From positions 50,075-114,074 of the forward strand of contig SGPL01000032.1 in NCBI GenBank assembly GCA_004802705.1: DNA of 64,000 nucleotides, given 5' to 3'. A model generated the notes under the pieces. It ran no database searches. It was not told the DNA's origin and saw only the letters and a program-made list of their open reading frames with translations. The stretch is from Bondarzewia mesenterica (lineage: Eukaryota > Basidiomycota > Agaricomycetes > Russulales > Bondarzewiaceae). Made by a program: the position numbers and the translations under genes. Of the stretch, positions 17,045-28,169 are shown piece after piece (the first letter of the stretch is position 1; every line of letters starts with the position of its first letter).

Positions 17045-17722
17045 ATGAGTACGGACACAGAAGCCAGGTCAAGGGCGCTTCGTGAGGAGCTCGCACAAGC
17101 CAGGAGTCAACTAACCGCTGAGCGGAACCAAAGGGCTCTGGAGGAGGCGGCGGCACGGGAGCAAAGCAGCCAGGATGCACTCAGTAGACACCAAAGATTG
17201 ATGGACCAATTAAACGACCTCAAAACGCTTTTAAGTGGGCAATACGACGAGCAAGTAAGACATCGAGAGCGTGCGGAAAGGGACATGGCTGAGGAGAACC
17301 GGCGAAGATCTGAGAAGGAAGCCAGGGCGGCGGAACTGGGGAACATGGGCTCCCGGATAGAGCAGGATCGAGAGACAGAGAGAGCGCGTCTAGAGGAAGA
17401 GAGAGCTGCCGCTGCGACGAAGCCAAGTACGTTCTTTCTTTGTGCGGTCGTTACGGTGGATAATCGAGAGAAATGGTGGACGACCAGCCGTCGAAACACT
17501 TTTGCAGGAAATCCGACGGAATAGCGATGAACATAAAGACATGATCAGTGACCTTTCTCACCGTAAGTCATCTCGAACTGACTGCTCTTCGACTCTTTCA
17601 CTTTTTCGCGATCAATAGAAATAAGCGAGGATTCTGCGAGGCGGCATGAGCGGCTTCAGCAGATGCTGCTAGCCTCAGCTTCTGCACGTGAAAGCATGTC
17701 GTTCAGCGATGGGTCGCAATGA
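17045..17722 (+). CDS. Small coiled-coil protein, function unknown
   Basis: No family recognised. The first exon (17045 to about 17426) encodes a highly charged helix, rich in Glu, Arg, Ala and Gln with a heptad-like pattern, for example RALREELAQARSQLTAERN and later LEEERAAAATKP. A second piece reads EIRRNSDEHKDMISDLSH, then after a GTAAGT intron comes QISEDSARRHERLQQMLLAS, ending SFSDGSQ at TGA 17722. The first intron does not join cleanly: the obvious donor (GTACGT at 17427) and acceptor (17507) give a stop in the second exon. A weaker donor or a base error is needed. Upstream coding exons cannot be excluded. Confidence 0.45.
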
Positions 17723-18266
17723 CTACAGGATTTGCGACATACCTTGTGATTGGTGATGCTACGCACTGTATTTCGATTTCATCTACCATCTAGTTAGCAA
17801 TACACAGATTAGACGCATCAGGACGCGTCGCAGAAGTCACTCTTCACTATTGCTTCCACTGTATCCACGGAAAACTTGATCATGGTAGAACTAAGAAAAT
17901 GTCCGGCATAGTAAATGAAACTACATGGAACGACGTAGGCTTGCGAAAATCTTGGGTTTGTTTGCGAGGTCGCATTTTCCCCACGTTTCGTCCTTACAAC
18001 CTGTAGGATTCACTACACACTTTCACTGATACAAACGACGAAATATAGGCGCGTTTCACTCTTCAAGTCGTCAGTCTTCCGCTTGTAACTTTATGAGCTT
18101 AGGAGAATCGAGACGTCCATATGGGGATCGGACTCAAGACACGGCCTTCAACTTCAAGCACTGACTAATTGGTCAGAATTGGTCTCTAAATACTCACCAG
18201 CACGACTTGGGTGACGAACAGCATTGAATTGCCGATCGAATTGCCCACTTCCTTTCTTTTCCCGAG
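17723..18266. other. Intergenic region
   Basis: No convincing open frame on either strand. It contains the 3' end of the coiled-coil gene and the presumed promoter of the gene starting at 18267. Confidence 0.4.
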
Positions 18267-19428
18267 ATGAAGGAAAACAATCGTCGCCGTCTGAACACGA
18301 TACATGACTTGACGACTCTTCGTCTACACCCCGACGGTTCACGCGTACCCTCGCAACCTTACCCGTCCACGTCTAGTTCCGGACGTCCGAACGCGACGAA
18401 TATACCTGCCGAGATAACGACGAGTACTGTGCTTCATACGCGTCGCTCACGATATACCGTCAAAGACTCCCGTGGAAATTGGATCGCGAGGGATGCGGCT
18501 GGGTTGGGGCGTGTGAAGAAGAGGCGGTACGTTTCTGACGAGGAAGAGCCAGGAAAAGGAAATTTGCATGGAGAACTGGAGGGCGAGGCCCGGGAGCCGA
18601 GAAGAGTTCCAGGAAAGATGGCAATGAAAAAGAGACGGTTCGAGAGCGAACTTGACTTTCTGGGTGCCGGCGTTACATCGCAATCCACTTTCGCATCTGA
18701 CCACGCAAGAGGAGAGGCCGGTTCTGAGTCTAGGTTTCTGCCAGTGCCATCATCGGTGTGTTATATACCTTGATAATTCCGACACATTGCTCAATGCCTT
18801 CTATTTTATCGATTCAGGATTTGTTGAAGTGTATACATCACTTCGCCAGCGCGTACTATGCATCACGTTTTCAATTATCTGACGGTACACGTGAATATAG
18901 GTTGGAAAGGAAGGCAATGAGGTTGAAGAGGCTTGAGGATGCATCGAAGTCACAAGAGCATGATGCTGCAAATGAATTCGAGGAAGATGGTGGAGACGAC
19001 AATCGGGACGAAGATGCTGATACAGAAGATGAAGAAGATAGTGACGGTGGCGATGAATCCACGAGCCCAAAAGTGAAGGGAAAGGGACGTACGCACAAAA
19101 AACAGCTGGGACGAGATATGTATAAAATTTTCGATGGATCAGCGTTGATGGCGATAGGTATGTACACTTCTGCAGCCATATCCTTCACACAGGGATATGC
19201 ACCTTATTCTTTCCGTTGACAGGGATGTTACTTCAAGAACATGTGTTTCAAGTACTCGCGCCTGATATCCCACCTGGATGGGAAGCCGCACTGCTGCCTG
19301 TTACAGCCACTGATAGCGAAGAAGAAGTATCGGCTGGGAAAGAAGAAGAGTATGAGGGCCGAGATGATAATGCGGAAACAGATTGGGATGAAAATAGCAG
19401 CAATAATGTCACGACGGGGATCCAATGA
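18267..19428 (+). CDS. Possible Rrn9-type Pol I initiation factor
   Basis: Three exons, 18267-18755, 18818-19157 and 19223-19428, join in frame (344 aa). The first third is basic and Ser-rich with RRSRYTVKDSRGNWIARDAAG and lysine clusters that look like nuclear localisation signals. Exon 2 starts DLLKCIHHFASAYYASRFQL, followed by a basic then strongly acidic stretch, and the conserved-looking MYKIFDGSALMAIGMLLQEHV spans the last intron. The pairing of a helix LLxxxHHFAxxYY with a later DGSALxAxGxLLxE resembles, from memory, the Rrn9 domain of the yeast upstream activating factor of RNA polymerase I. This is a tentative match. A GGGG run near 19417 could hide a one-base error; the next frame would extend the tail with SNDESDLSAVHVMSASAAEL. 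Confidence 0.55.
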
Positions 19429-19576
19429 TGAGAGTGATCTGTCTGCGGTTCACGTTATGTCTGCCTCAGCAGCAGAATTGATTGATTAAGTTTCATTGGC
19501 TTGCGCTACGGGTTAGAAGTGCATTAGACAACGGATCGGAAAAGCGACAGATACTAGGTAAATGTGCACAGAAAGT

Positions 19577-20208
19577 CTACCGCAAAGTGCCGTCCTCCCA
19601 GCGCTTCAAGATATTCTTCTGAAATACCCCCATATCCTCATCTTCAAATATTCGCAATCGTTCGAGCCTTCTGTCGCGCAATCGATTTTTTGGTAACATG
19701 CCTGAAACTGCTTGGCGGATGATCTACAAACACAGTCGAAAGACGATGACATTATGAAAGTGTATTCAGGATACGAAACGAATAGGAACGCACCTCATCA
19801 GGTTTTTTACTCATCATATCCTTGTACTTGATCTCCTTCAGACCACCAGGAAACATTGTGTGTCGACGATAGACGAGTTGTTCCTCCTTCTTTCCTGACA
19901 CCTTAATTTTGCGGGCATTGGTCACAATGACATAGTCACCACAGTCAACTGCATTATGATTTGATGAGCAAAGGGAGATGGATGAATGAGATGGAATTAA
20001 GAATCACCTCCTGGGTCGTAAATTGGTTTGTGCTTGCCCATCAGGGCAAGAGCAATGCGCTCGGCGAGTTTACCAAGAACACGCTCGTTGGCGTCGACGT
20101 GGTGCCATACTCGCGCGTAAGCAAGCGCGGTCTGCAACCCTCAGAAGTTTTCAAAAGTGATGATACACAGAGGAAGTAATAGCGTACGTTTCCAATTGCC
20201 TGAGACAT
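19577..20208 (-). CDS. MRPL23: Mitochondrial ribosomal protein uL13m
   Basis: Large-subunit mitoribosome protein. The start at 20208 encodes MSQAIGN in a seven-codon exon; the following exons give [94 protein letters not shown] and a last stretch ending WEDGTLR with the stop at 19577. These are the standard L13 motifs, including the GKHKPxYxP and GMLPKNRLR blocks. It shares a 211-bp upstream region with the DAHP synthase gene transcribed the other way. Confidence 0.92.
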
Positions 20209-20419
20209 GTCTTGCCGGCCTGGCGTCAGCTGGTGACTGGGTCGTTTGGGAAAGGACAGAACGGTGAAGAGCCAGACTGGTGACAGAAAACCTAACCCTG
20301 AGATCGGGTTCTCCATGAGTCCTTGACTCGGAGCTTCACTGAGAACCCTTGTCCTGCTCTACCAGGGCACTACGCCGAGACTAGTAACTCTGACTCTGCT
20401 AGTAACTGCGCACCCACAA
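20209..20419. promoter_or_regulatory. Divergent promoter between uL13m and DAHP synthase
   Basis: Only 211 bp separate the two start codons, so promoter elements of both genes must lie here or overlap the leaders. I see no clear TATA box. Confidence 0.55.
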
Positions 20420-22762
20420 ATGTCGTCTACTTGGACACCAAGTTCATGGAGGTCGAAGCATACTGCTCAGGTATGTCAGTTGTGCCAGCAGTCCTGCGTT
20501 GGAGGTCTCACCACCCTTTGGCTGATCTATAGGATGTGAAGTATCCTGATGAGGAGCATCTTGCTAAGTTTGTAGACATTCTATTTGTTGATCTCTGATC
20601 TTACATGTTTTTACTTTCTAAAAGAGTGCTTTCCAAGATAGAAACGCTTCCGCCCTTAGTAACACCGTCTGAGGTACGTTCCTGCGTCATGCACGCAAGA
20701 TCATCTTACACAATGACCCATAGATTGAACGCCTACGAAATCAACTCAGTTTCGTACAGAGAGGAGAGGCCTTTCTCCTTCATGCAGGAGACTGTGCAGA
20801 GAGTTTTGATGCATGCACGCACGTCCGTATCGTCCTCTTTCTCTCTAGCAATATCCTCACGTTCCTTGTGATGCCACTTCCAGGACAATATTTCTGCTAA
20901 AATTGGGCTCATCCTCTCCTTCTCTCTCATTCTCATATGGGGAGCTCGTTTACCCGTCGTCCGCGTTGGACGCATCGCCGGCCAGTACGCTAAACCGAGA
21001 AGTAGTAGCACCGAAAAGATCGGGAATCGCGAGGTGCTGAGCTTCCGGTATGTTTTCATTTATGCCAGGTTTTTTTTCCATGGGTTTAATGCGATTTTTG
21101 ATGGCATGAGCGAACAGAGGTGACAACGTCAACGGGTACGTCCCGCACAGCATACGGTCCCCACCTTTTCTTCATTGACGGAATCATAGACTTGATCCAG
21201 ACGATAGAACACCTAATCCTGAGCGATTGCTCAAGTATGTACATCTCTTACCTTCCATGATTCGATGCGATTTGACATAGATCATTGCCCAGTGCTTATT
21301 TCCACTCTACCGCGACGCTGAACCACCTGCGAAGTCTCCTGACATCCGGCTTCGCATCCCTTCACCATCCGCGTGATTGGTCACTTTCTCATGTCCGCTC
21401 TCCATCACTCAGGTTAGACATTCCAACTTCACAATACACCACCTTGTTAATTTCGTATCTCGCGGTCGCATAAGAAACGAATTTGGGATAATCACAGAGG
21501 GCCTTGCAGATGCGCTTGACTTCACTCGCACCATCGGTTTCGACTCTGGACGGGAGTCCGTGAGCTATGAACAAGGCGGTGGACGAGGCGTTCTAGGTGA
21601 AGTTGACTTTTATACTAGGTTCGTCCTTTCCTACTTGGGCTCTTCCTATCCTCATCGTGTATGCGCATCATAGCCACGAAGGCCTCATGCTTCCGTATGA
21701 AGAGGCTCTCACCCGTGCCTTCTCTATCCCTCCCGCCTCCAACTCCTCTTCTCCGTCGTCCTCGCCGACACGGCCCCCAATCGCGCACTACAACACTTCG
21801 GCGCATTTTTCTATGGATTGGAGATCGTACGAGACAGTTGGACGGCGCACATGTGGAGTATTTCAGGGGCATTCGGAATCCGATCGGGATTAAGGTAGGA
21901 CCGAGTATGGCGGTGGATGAGCTGACGAGACTTTTGGACAGTGAGTTTTCCCTGTCTTCCAGTTTGGTCGGCTTGTCGATAACATTCTCGTGGTATGGGA
22001 CCTAGTTGTGAATCCATATCGAGAGAGTGGGAGAGTGACATTGATCACGCGGTACGGCGCAGGAAAGGTCTGCTGATTTGTCAATTAGAACGGCTCTCCG
22101 AGGATTGTTGCACCTAACATTGGGATTCATCAAGATTGACGATCACTTAGCCGGACATATCAAAGCAGTTCAAATTTCTGAACACCCTGTCATTTGGATC
22201 TGTGACCCCATGCACGGAAAGCACGTATCTTGCACTTTCTCACACAAATTTCACCTGCAACTCACCCATCCCGTATGCAGCACTTTGACATCCTCTAGTG
22301 GACTTAAAACCCGGCATTTTAGCGCCATTATTGGAGAGCTCTCGTCCTGCCTGCGCATTCATTCTGAATGCAAATCACGACTTGGTGGTATCAGTTTGGA
22401 GTTTACCGGCGAGATAAATGAGGAGGGTTTCAGTGTGACAGAGTGTCTTGGAGGGAGTATGGAATTGAGCGAGGAAGAGCTGGGTCTGAGATACCAGGTG
22501 CGCTGCTAACCAAGAATCTTGTGGTCCGGACGAGCATGATCATTGATCCGGCCTGTAGAGTTTCTGCGATCCGAGATTGAACTTCGAACAATCATTAGGT
22601 ATGAATGTCCTTCAATGTGAAGTCCTCACTGGTTGCTTATACGTAGTGTCTTAAGACGTGGCATTCATGATATCAAACCATTTCAAGAACCAAAGAAGAG
22701 GGGAAAAGACCAGTAAAGACGATGTGTTATACACGGAGCTTGGAGGGAAGAGGGTGGCATAA
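20420..22762 (+). CDS. Class II (plant-type) DAHP synthase
   Basis: Catalyses the first shikimate-pathway step: phosphoenolpyruvate plus erythrose 4-phosphate to DAHP. The start at 20420 opens [17 protein letters not shown], spliced to [15 protein letters not shown], then [179 protein letters not shown] and [13 protein letters not shown], ending [10 protein letters not shown]...GGKRVA at TAA 22762. All core class II motifs are in order over about ten exons. One problem: at the T run 21806-21810 the frame must shift by one base between NTSAHF and LWIGDRT. The remainder is intact, so a sequencing error or a very recent lesion is likely. Confidence 0.88.
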
Positions 22763-23841
22763 ATCCTGGACCGCCTGAAAGGAGCGAGAAGAATATGTGA
22801 GTACCTGAGTGCAGGCCGTCTTTTATTTAAGGCTGAGCACTTTTTTCATTGCCTTCAACACAGAATGTGTACTCGAGTGCACCAGATCTTTTGATGTGAA
22901 TATATTGCTGCTCATACTTCTCGTATCAAATGCGCCACAGCGGTACATTATGAAGAGAGTTCAGAGCCGCCCCTGCGCCGAGGCAATATCTTCCAATCAC
23001 GCACCTAATGCCCTAACTACTAAACTTGTGCGTATAGGTTGTTTGCAAATTCGATACAAAATGCCATCTAGGACGAGACAAGTGATCATCGATCAATGCC
23101 AAACGAGCGTAGCAATGGCCATATACTGCTGTTTAAGTCCAACACATTCGCCTTCGCCTTACTACCAAATGCAAACATCTGTCTGTTTGACTGATCTAAG
23201 AAGAGTAATTGGATAAATCGGATTTCTCAAGCTCCATGCTCAAGCGCTCAACGGCGACGGTTTCAGCAGATGACCTTGGGATCTCGTAGCATGCAGAGGG
23301 CGCAGGTTGGTAGATGAATCTAATCTTTCAAGTTTCGGCATCCTCAATCCTCTCTGTACTGTGAAGTTTTCGCAAATGTCCCTTGACTGGCTTGAGCAAA
23401 ATTCATTGGCAGCAGGTGGTGTGTCAGTTCCCTTTCTTTGAAGCGTCATTTGCGGGCAGTGGCATCTGACACGGCCATGCGGCTTAGCATAAGCCACGTG
23501 GACGAAGCTCACAGCAGGCTACGCGATCACCATTGTCGAGATCTTGAGAGCTGAGCGCAGAATAGCCGGGTATATTCCCGATTCTGCATCCACATGTGAA
23601 TCGCCGACTCTCTGCGCAGCGGCCTCGCTGCATTCATTATACATCATGCGTGTTTGTGCAGCTCTCTTGTCTGTCCATTAACCATCGCGCCGCTCAAGCA
23701 TGCCTTAGGGCTCGATTTTCTCCATCGCATGTTCCCCGAGGTACCTTTCCAAGTAAGACCGTCTCTCTATGTTGATGTTTCGTGGACTAAGGAGTTCGTC
23801 AACGTTCGTAATTAGCGCTTTTCGAAGAACACCATTGCAGC
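22763..23841. other. Intergenic region
   Basis: No supported gene. Plus-strand open frames at 22809-23216 and minus-strand frames at 23240-23512 have no recognisable domains, biased composition or splice partners. It separates the DAHP synthase stop from the MYND gene. Confidence 0.4.
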
Positions 23842-24617
23842 ATGCCCCGAATCGGAACAAAACTTGGTTATATAGTGCATCTGTCCCTGCTCTTGCCGAC
23901 ACTGATATCGATGCCTCCTCCAGACAGTTCACCTCTCCGGAATCTGGTCTCATTTCCATCATATGCTCACCTGCCTCACGAGAATGGAATCGATTTTCAA
24001 TATTACTTTCAAGATCCGCGCACGCTCGTATATAGGCCCCATCGGCATTGGTGTTTTCTTGCAGAAATAACGGACTCAATGCTATTCCTGCGTCTTCGGC
24101 TCGTGGTGAAAGACAGGGACGGTCGCGAAGTTTCAGTCAATTTCCACACCGATGACCGCGGCGCTTCATTTGCGCAGCACAGCCAAAAAGGATCCACATT
24201 GGCAATCCTTTATGGGCAGCAGCATGGCTTCATGGATGGGTCAATTGGTATCAGGGTCGAAATGAGCGAGTTCGTAAAGGTTCTGCCCTTTTCGATGGAA
24301 GAGCTTTTAGAGGCGAGCGATTACCTGTCAAAGGATGGGAGGAAGGAAAAGTGTGGAAACTGCGAGGCGAAGGGGAGCCAGACGGAAGGTGGTCTCAAAA
24401 TGTGCAGCAGGTGTAAGGAGGCATCTTATTGTGGGAGAGTAAGCAATTCTGACTGTAGTTGAGAAGCATCTGATGCTCAGCCTTTCTGTCATTTTTGTAG
24501 GAATGTCAGAAGAAGGCATGGGCGAAGGAGCACAAGCGGGTGTGCAAGGCTGTAAAAGCGTTGGACTGCCTTACTAGCAAAGCTTGGGACACTTTTGAGG
24601 GCTGGTTTCGCTTTTGA
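23842..24617 (+). CDS. MYND-type zinc finger protein
   Basis: Two exons, 23842-24438 and 24501-24617, joined by a GTAAGC...TAG intron inside the zinc finger. The N-terminal 170 residues resemble an uncharacterised fungal domain with FYYFQDPRT-like, FHTDDRG and HSQKGSTLAILYGQQHGFMD segments. The C-terminus holds a MYND finger: CGNCEAKGS, then MCSRCKEASYCGR, ECQKKAWAKEHKRVC, with all eight metal ligands (seven Cys and one His). MYND domains bind proline-rich peptides, so a protein-interaction role is expected; the substrate is unknown. The true start may be the next Met in MPPPDSS near 23911. It converges with the P450 relic, whose stop is 63 bp away. Confidence 0.8.
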
Positions 24618-24679
24618 ATGTCCTGAACTCGGAAACAGCGTTTTCCGATTTTCTCTCTATATCTGACCCACAAGCCTCC

Positions 24680-26310
24680 CTATAACTTGTAGGGAAATTT
24701 GAGAAATAGCCTGTAACGATTTACGGAATGATTCACCTTGACATAAGGCGTCACAGAAATGCCCGGCCAAACCTGTTCAACGCCCTGTCTCCCCTTTCTT
24801 CCCTTCCAACTGGCCGGAGGAAGTGACTGCGGCGGCTGCGCGTCCCTAGCGAGCTCAAATCGACGAAATTGTTGCAACATAAGAACGAGGAAGAATGACA
24901 TTTCGTTGTAGGCAAAATTCTCAGCTAGGCACTGCAAAAAGGTCACCTCATGTTCGTAGGGCCGGGGAGATTATGATCAAAGATCTTAATTGAAGTAACG
25001 TACCAGTTGAGGTCCAGCATGAAATGGGATGAACATGCAGGGGTCATTCGCCAGTTTATTGATCACCTCTGGCTCCAACCACCGATTGGTTCTGAACTCG
25101 TCCGCGTCGGCTCCCCACAAATCTTTGCTGCACTGAATGAAGGCGGTGTTGTATAAGATTTCTGTATTCGGCGGAACACAGTTCTTTGGTGCATTGTCAG
25201 AGGCGGAGGCAGGGTATACATGGGGATTAGAATCTGAGAGGCGAAGGTTTACGGGCAATTACCGCACAGACTACAATGAAATGGGATGTTAGTTCGTATG
25301 ATGGGCAAAGGAAGGAGACACACCGACGATATTTCAAGTTTATCATGGTCTCAAGGGAAGGACGCCCTTCAGGGCCAAATTCACCAATATTTCCCCTCGA
25401 AGTCTGTCCGAATCGTCAGGGGGGATACAAAGGAAGTATATGACAAATGTCAGCGTTTGGTCGCCGTCTGAGTATTCAGGTCGGGAAAGAACTTTGGAGT
25501 TGTCGACAATTTGAACACGCCGTGTCACGTCCCGCTAAGAGCATATTGAGAACCTGAAATCGAACCGATTCTGCATCTAATTCATGTAACTTCGCCATTC
25601 AGATATTTAACGGTCGCTATGAATTGACAATTTTGAACGTACCGTCCGTACTGTCCACAAAATGATCCAAAAATATCTTGTCATTCATCGTCTTCCCAGC
25701 ATCTGACTCCGTCTTTGCTTTAACCGCCCTTTCAACAACACTTTTCAAATACCTGTGCACGATTTTGTTGCTCTCGACCGTTTTGTCGTTGAAGTATTCG
25801 AGCAGGGTCACAGCTTGCCGACGATGGAGCGCCGAGACGCCTGAACTTGCAAATCCTACGTTTCGTACACACCTTAGCAGTTGGCAGGTTTGACACATCT
25901 CGCCGCGAAGAAAAATAGACCGCACCTTGAAGGCCCACTTAAAGTTACCGAACTCATTGCTTTTCTTTGGGCCTAGTCTCCTTTGCAGACCTCACACAGA
26001 AGACAATCGTTGCTTTGGGCCCATTTTTGCTCGTTCAGCGACCGGTAAAGCCCCAGTGTATTCAGGCATCTACCAAACAAAAACTCTGACGATGTATCAA
26101 GAGTGAAGTGACCGAAGAGATCCTGGGCATCGAGTGCGACTTCGCAAATGATGTTACAAGAGCAATGGTGCGCGTGGTGTGCCGATCGAAAAGATTGAGG
26201 TCCGAAAGTGAAACACGATCTTTAGAATACCATGGAGGGGCAACGGTGTGTACTTTCGACGCAGTGCAAATTCTACCACATAGAAATAGTGAAATGGATG
26301 GTCCTGGCCA
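24680..26310 (-). pseudogene. Cytochrome P450 relic, CYP63-like
   Basis: Pieces of a microsomal P450 occur in order on the minus strand: FDRHTTRTIAL near 26165, DLFGHFTLDTSSEFLFG near 26090, LLEYFNDKTVESNKIVHRYL near 25790, GKTMNDKIFLDHFVDSTD near 25665, QVLNMLLAGRDTA near 25550 (the I-helix AGRDT), DSDRLRGEILVN, EFGPEGRPSLETMINLKY, PKNCVPPNTEILYNTAFIQ, DADEFRTNRWLEPE, CMFIPFHAGPQL and CLAENFAYNEMSFFLVLML. Frame changes occur between several pieces. The K-helix ExxR segment, expected between LKY at about 25325 and LPVNLRLSDSN at about 25260, is absent. The heme motif reads FHAGPQLCLA, with Gln for the usual Arg and Ala for Gly. The C-terminal FAYNEMSFFLV and KGRQGVEQVWP resemble Agaricomycete CYP63 proteins. 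I judge it inactive. Confidence 0.75.
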
Positions 26311-26353
26311 GATAGTTAATGTTATGCAGGGTTTTATCGATTTTATGCACTAA

Positions 26354-26379
26354 CCTTTTTCCAAACCTTTTTCCAAACC
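26354..26379. repeat. Two-copy 12-bp tandem repeat
   Basis: The unit CCTTTTTCCAAA is perfectly repeated twice and followed by another CC. It lies between the P450 relic and the divergent dehydrogenase gene and has no known function. Confidence 0.7.
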
Positions 26380-26605
26380 TCGTTCAGAATTCTCCAGTCG
26401 CGTGCCGTGTGAGTAAGTTATGTAGTTTTTTTTGGAAAGCTTTTTAGTTACTTTAATAGTAAGTATCATGTGCATCACCACCGGCGCAATGCAATGCAGC
26501 AGATCCCGAGGATGTGGGACTTCGAACATGTCCTCATTGATATCCTTCGTCTCTACCACTTTCTTCTCGCACACCACCTGAATTTCCGCTCTCTAAGCTA
26601 GCACG

Positions 26606-28169
26606 ATGGCACCGAACGACCAGCCTATCGTGAAGCAGCAGGTCTCGCCGGAAGAGTTTTACCAGCGCACCGTGGCGCGCATTGAAAAGATACAGTCACA
26701 TCTGAATAGTGCGCCGAGGGGGACCAGGTTAAAGGGTAAGGTATGCGTGATCACGGGTGTCGCGTCGTTGATGGGAATCGGGTACGTCTTCTTTTTTGTT
26801 GTGCATTTGGTTCAACGGCGGAGCTCAATTTCACCAAACATCGTGTAGGAGAGCTTCGGCGTTGCTGTTCGCTCATGAGAGTATGTGTGCATGCTACTTT
26901 TTAGGGCCGACTTCCAGCCAATGCTGAACTTTCGGTCGGTCGTTTGTGCAGGCGCGCAGCATCTATATCTCTTGGACTTTGCTGGAGACAACCTTCCCGA
27001 GCTGAAGTCAACCATAGAGACATCGTACCCGGATGTCAAGGCATGCAAACTCACCGTTCTAACTATCATCTACGCGTGCCGTTTCGGAGTGATATTGATG
27101 TCGGGTCTTGTGTTTTTAGGTCACGGTCATGCAAGCCGACGCTGCGGACGAAGCCGCTATATTAGGGGTGTGCAAGCAAGCCTTGCAGGAAGAAGGACGG
27201 CTGGATGTCTTCTTTGCCAACGTGCGGATATTTGCTTCCTTCTATGACTCTCACATGGGCCTACTGGAATGCAGGCTGGCATTGCGACTTTGTCGACTTT
27301 GGAAGAAACCTCGGCGAGTGTCTTTACCGAGGTTATGAGAGTGAACGCCCTATCGTGCGCCTAATTTCCTTTTTTTTTTTGTAGAAGAAAAAAGAACGAA
27401 AGCTAACTGCAGTCCTGTTGCAAGGTGCTTCCTTGCCCTGAAGTATGCGTCCGTTGCCATGAAGCAGACGAATGCTTCTAAGGGGAAGGAGGTTGGAGGT
27501 GGTAGCATCATATTGACGGCATCCGGTATGTTTGTTCACCATGTCAACCTCTAGATGAACTTCGATACTTATCATCCACACAGTCGCAGGCATCCGATCT
27601 GGCGCGGGACCTGTTGATTGTAAGGTTGCCTCGTAACACAACGTCCGATCGAAGAACGCTAACTCAGACTTATCCATCAGACAGTGCGAGCAAAGCTGCG
27701 TAAGTCCCCGTTTGAAACTGATATCGCGTGCACAACCTGACATGCGCCCAGCGTGAACTCCATGGTACAGACCGGAGCATGGCAGCTCCAGCGCACCGAT
27801 ATTCGCGTCAACTCCATTTGCCCGGGGCTCATCGAGACGGGTATGACGATCGGGACGTTTGATTATGCGCGCAAACGCGGGAACGCTGCGAAGATCGGCC
27901 AGTTGAACCCTACGGGCCGGTTTGGTGTCGCTGAAGGTGCGTTCCTGTCCGACGTGTGTGTCAGAGTTCTTTCTCTGACGATGAGATGAGGGTAGAAGTC
28001 GCACAAGCTGCGCTGTTCTTGGCTTCCGGTACGTGAATTTGGTTGCGCATTCTCAAAATAGTACTGACTATTAGGTGCAGATGATTCAAGCTACGTTAAC
28101 GGGCAGATCCTGGCCGTTGATGGAGGATTGTCGGCATCTATTCCTGTTGTACCAGGCAAGTTCGCGTAA
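26606..28169 (+). CDS. Short-chain dehydrogenase/reductase
   Basis: NAD(P)-dependent oxidoreductase of the classical SDR family, substrate unknown. Many short exons join in frame: MAPNDQPIVKQQVSPEEFYQ, LKGKVCVITGVASLMGIG, RASALLFAHESAQHLYLLDF, VTVMQADAADEAAIL, GRLDVFFANAGIATLSTLEE, SIILTASVAGIRSGAGPVDY, SASKAAVNSMVQTGAWQL, DIRVNSICPGLIETGM, then AQAALFLAS and NGQILAVDGGLSASIPVVPG. The glycine-rich loop is TGVASLMGIG, the structural NAG is present, the catalytic Ser lies in LTAS, and the catalytic Tyr-Lys pair is restored across an intron as YSASK. Length is about 300 aa with a non-Rossmann N-terminal extension of about 40 residues. Its upstream region faces the P450 relic. Confidence 0.88.
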
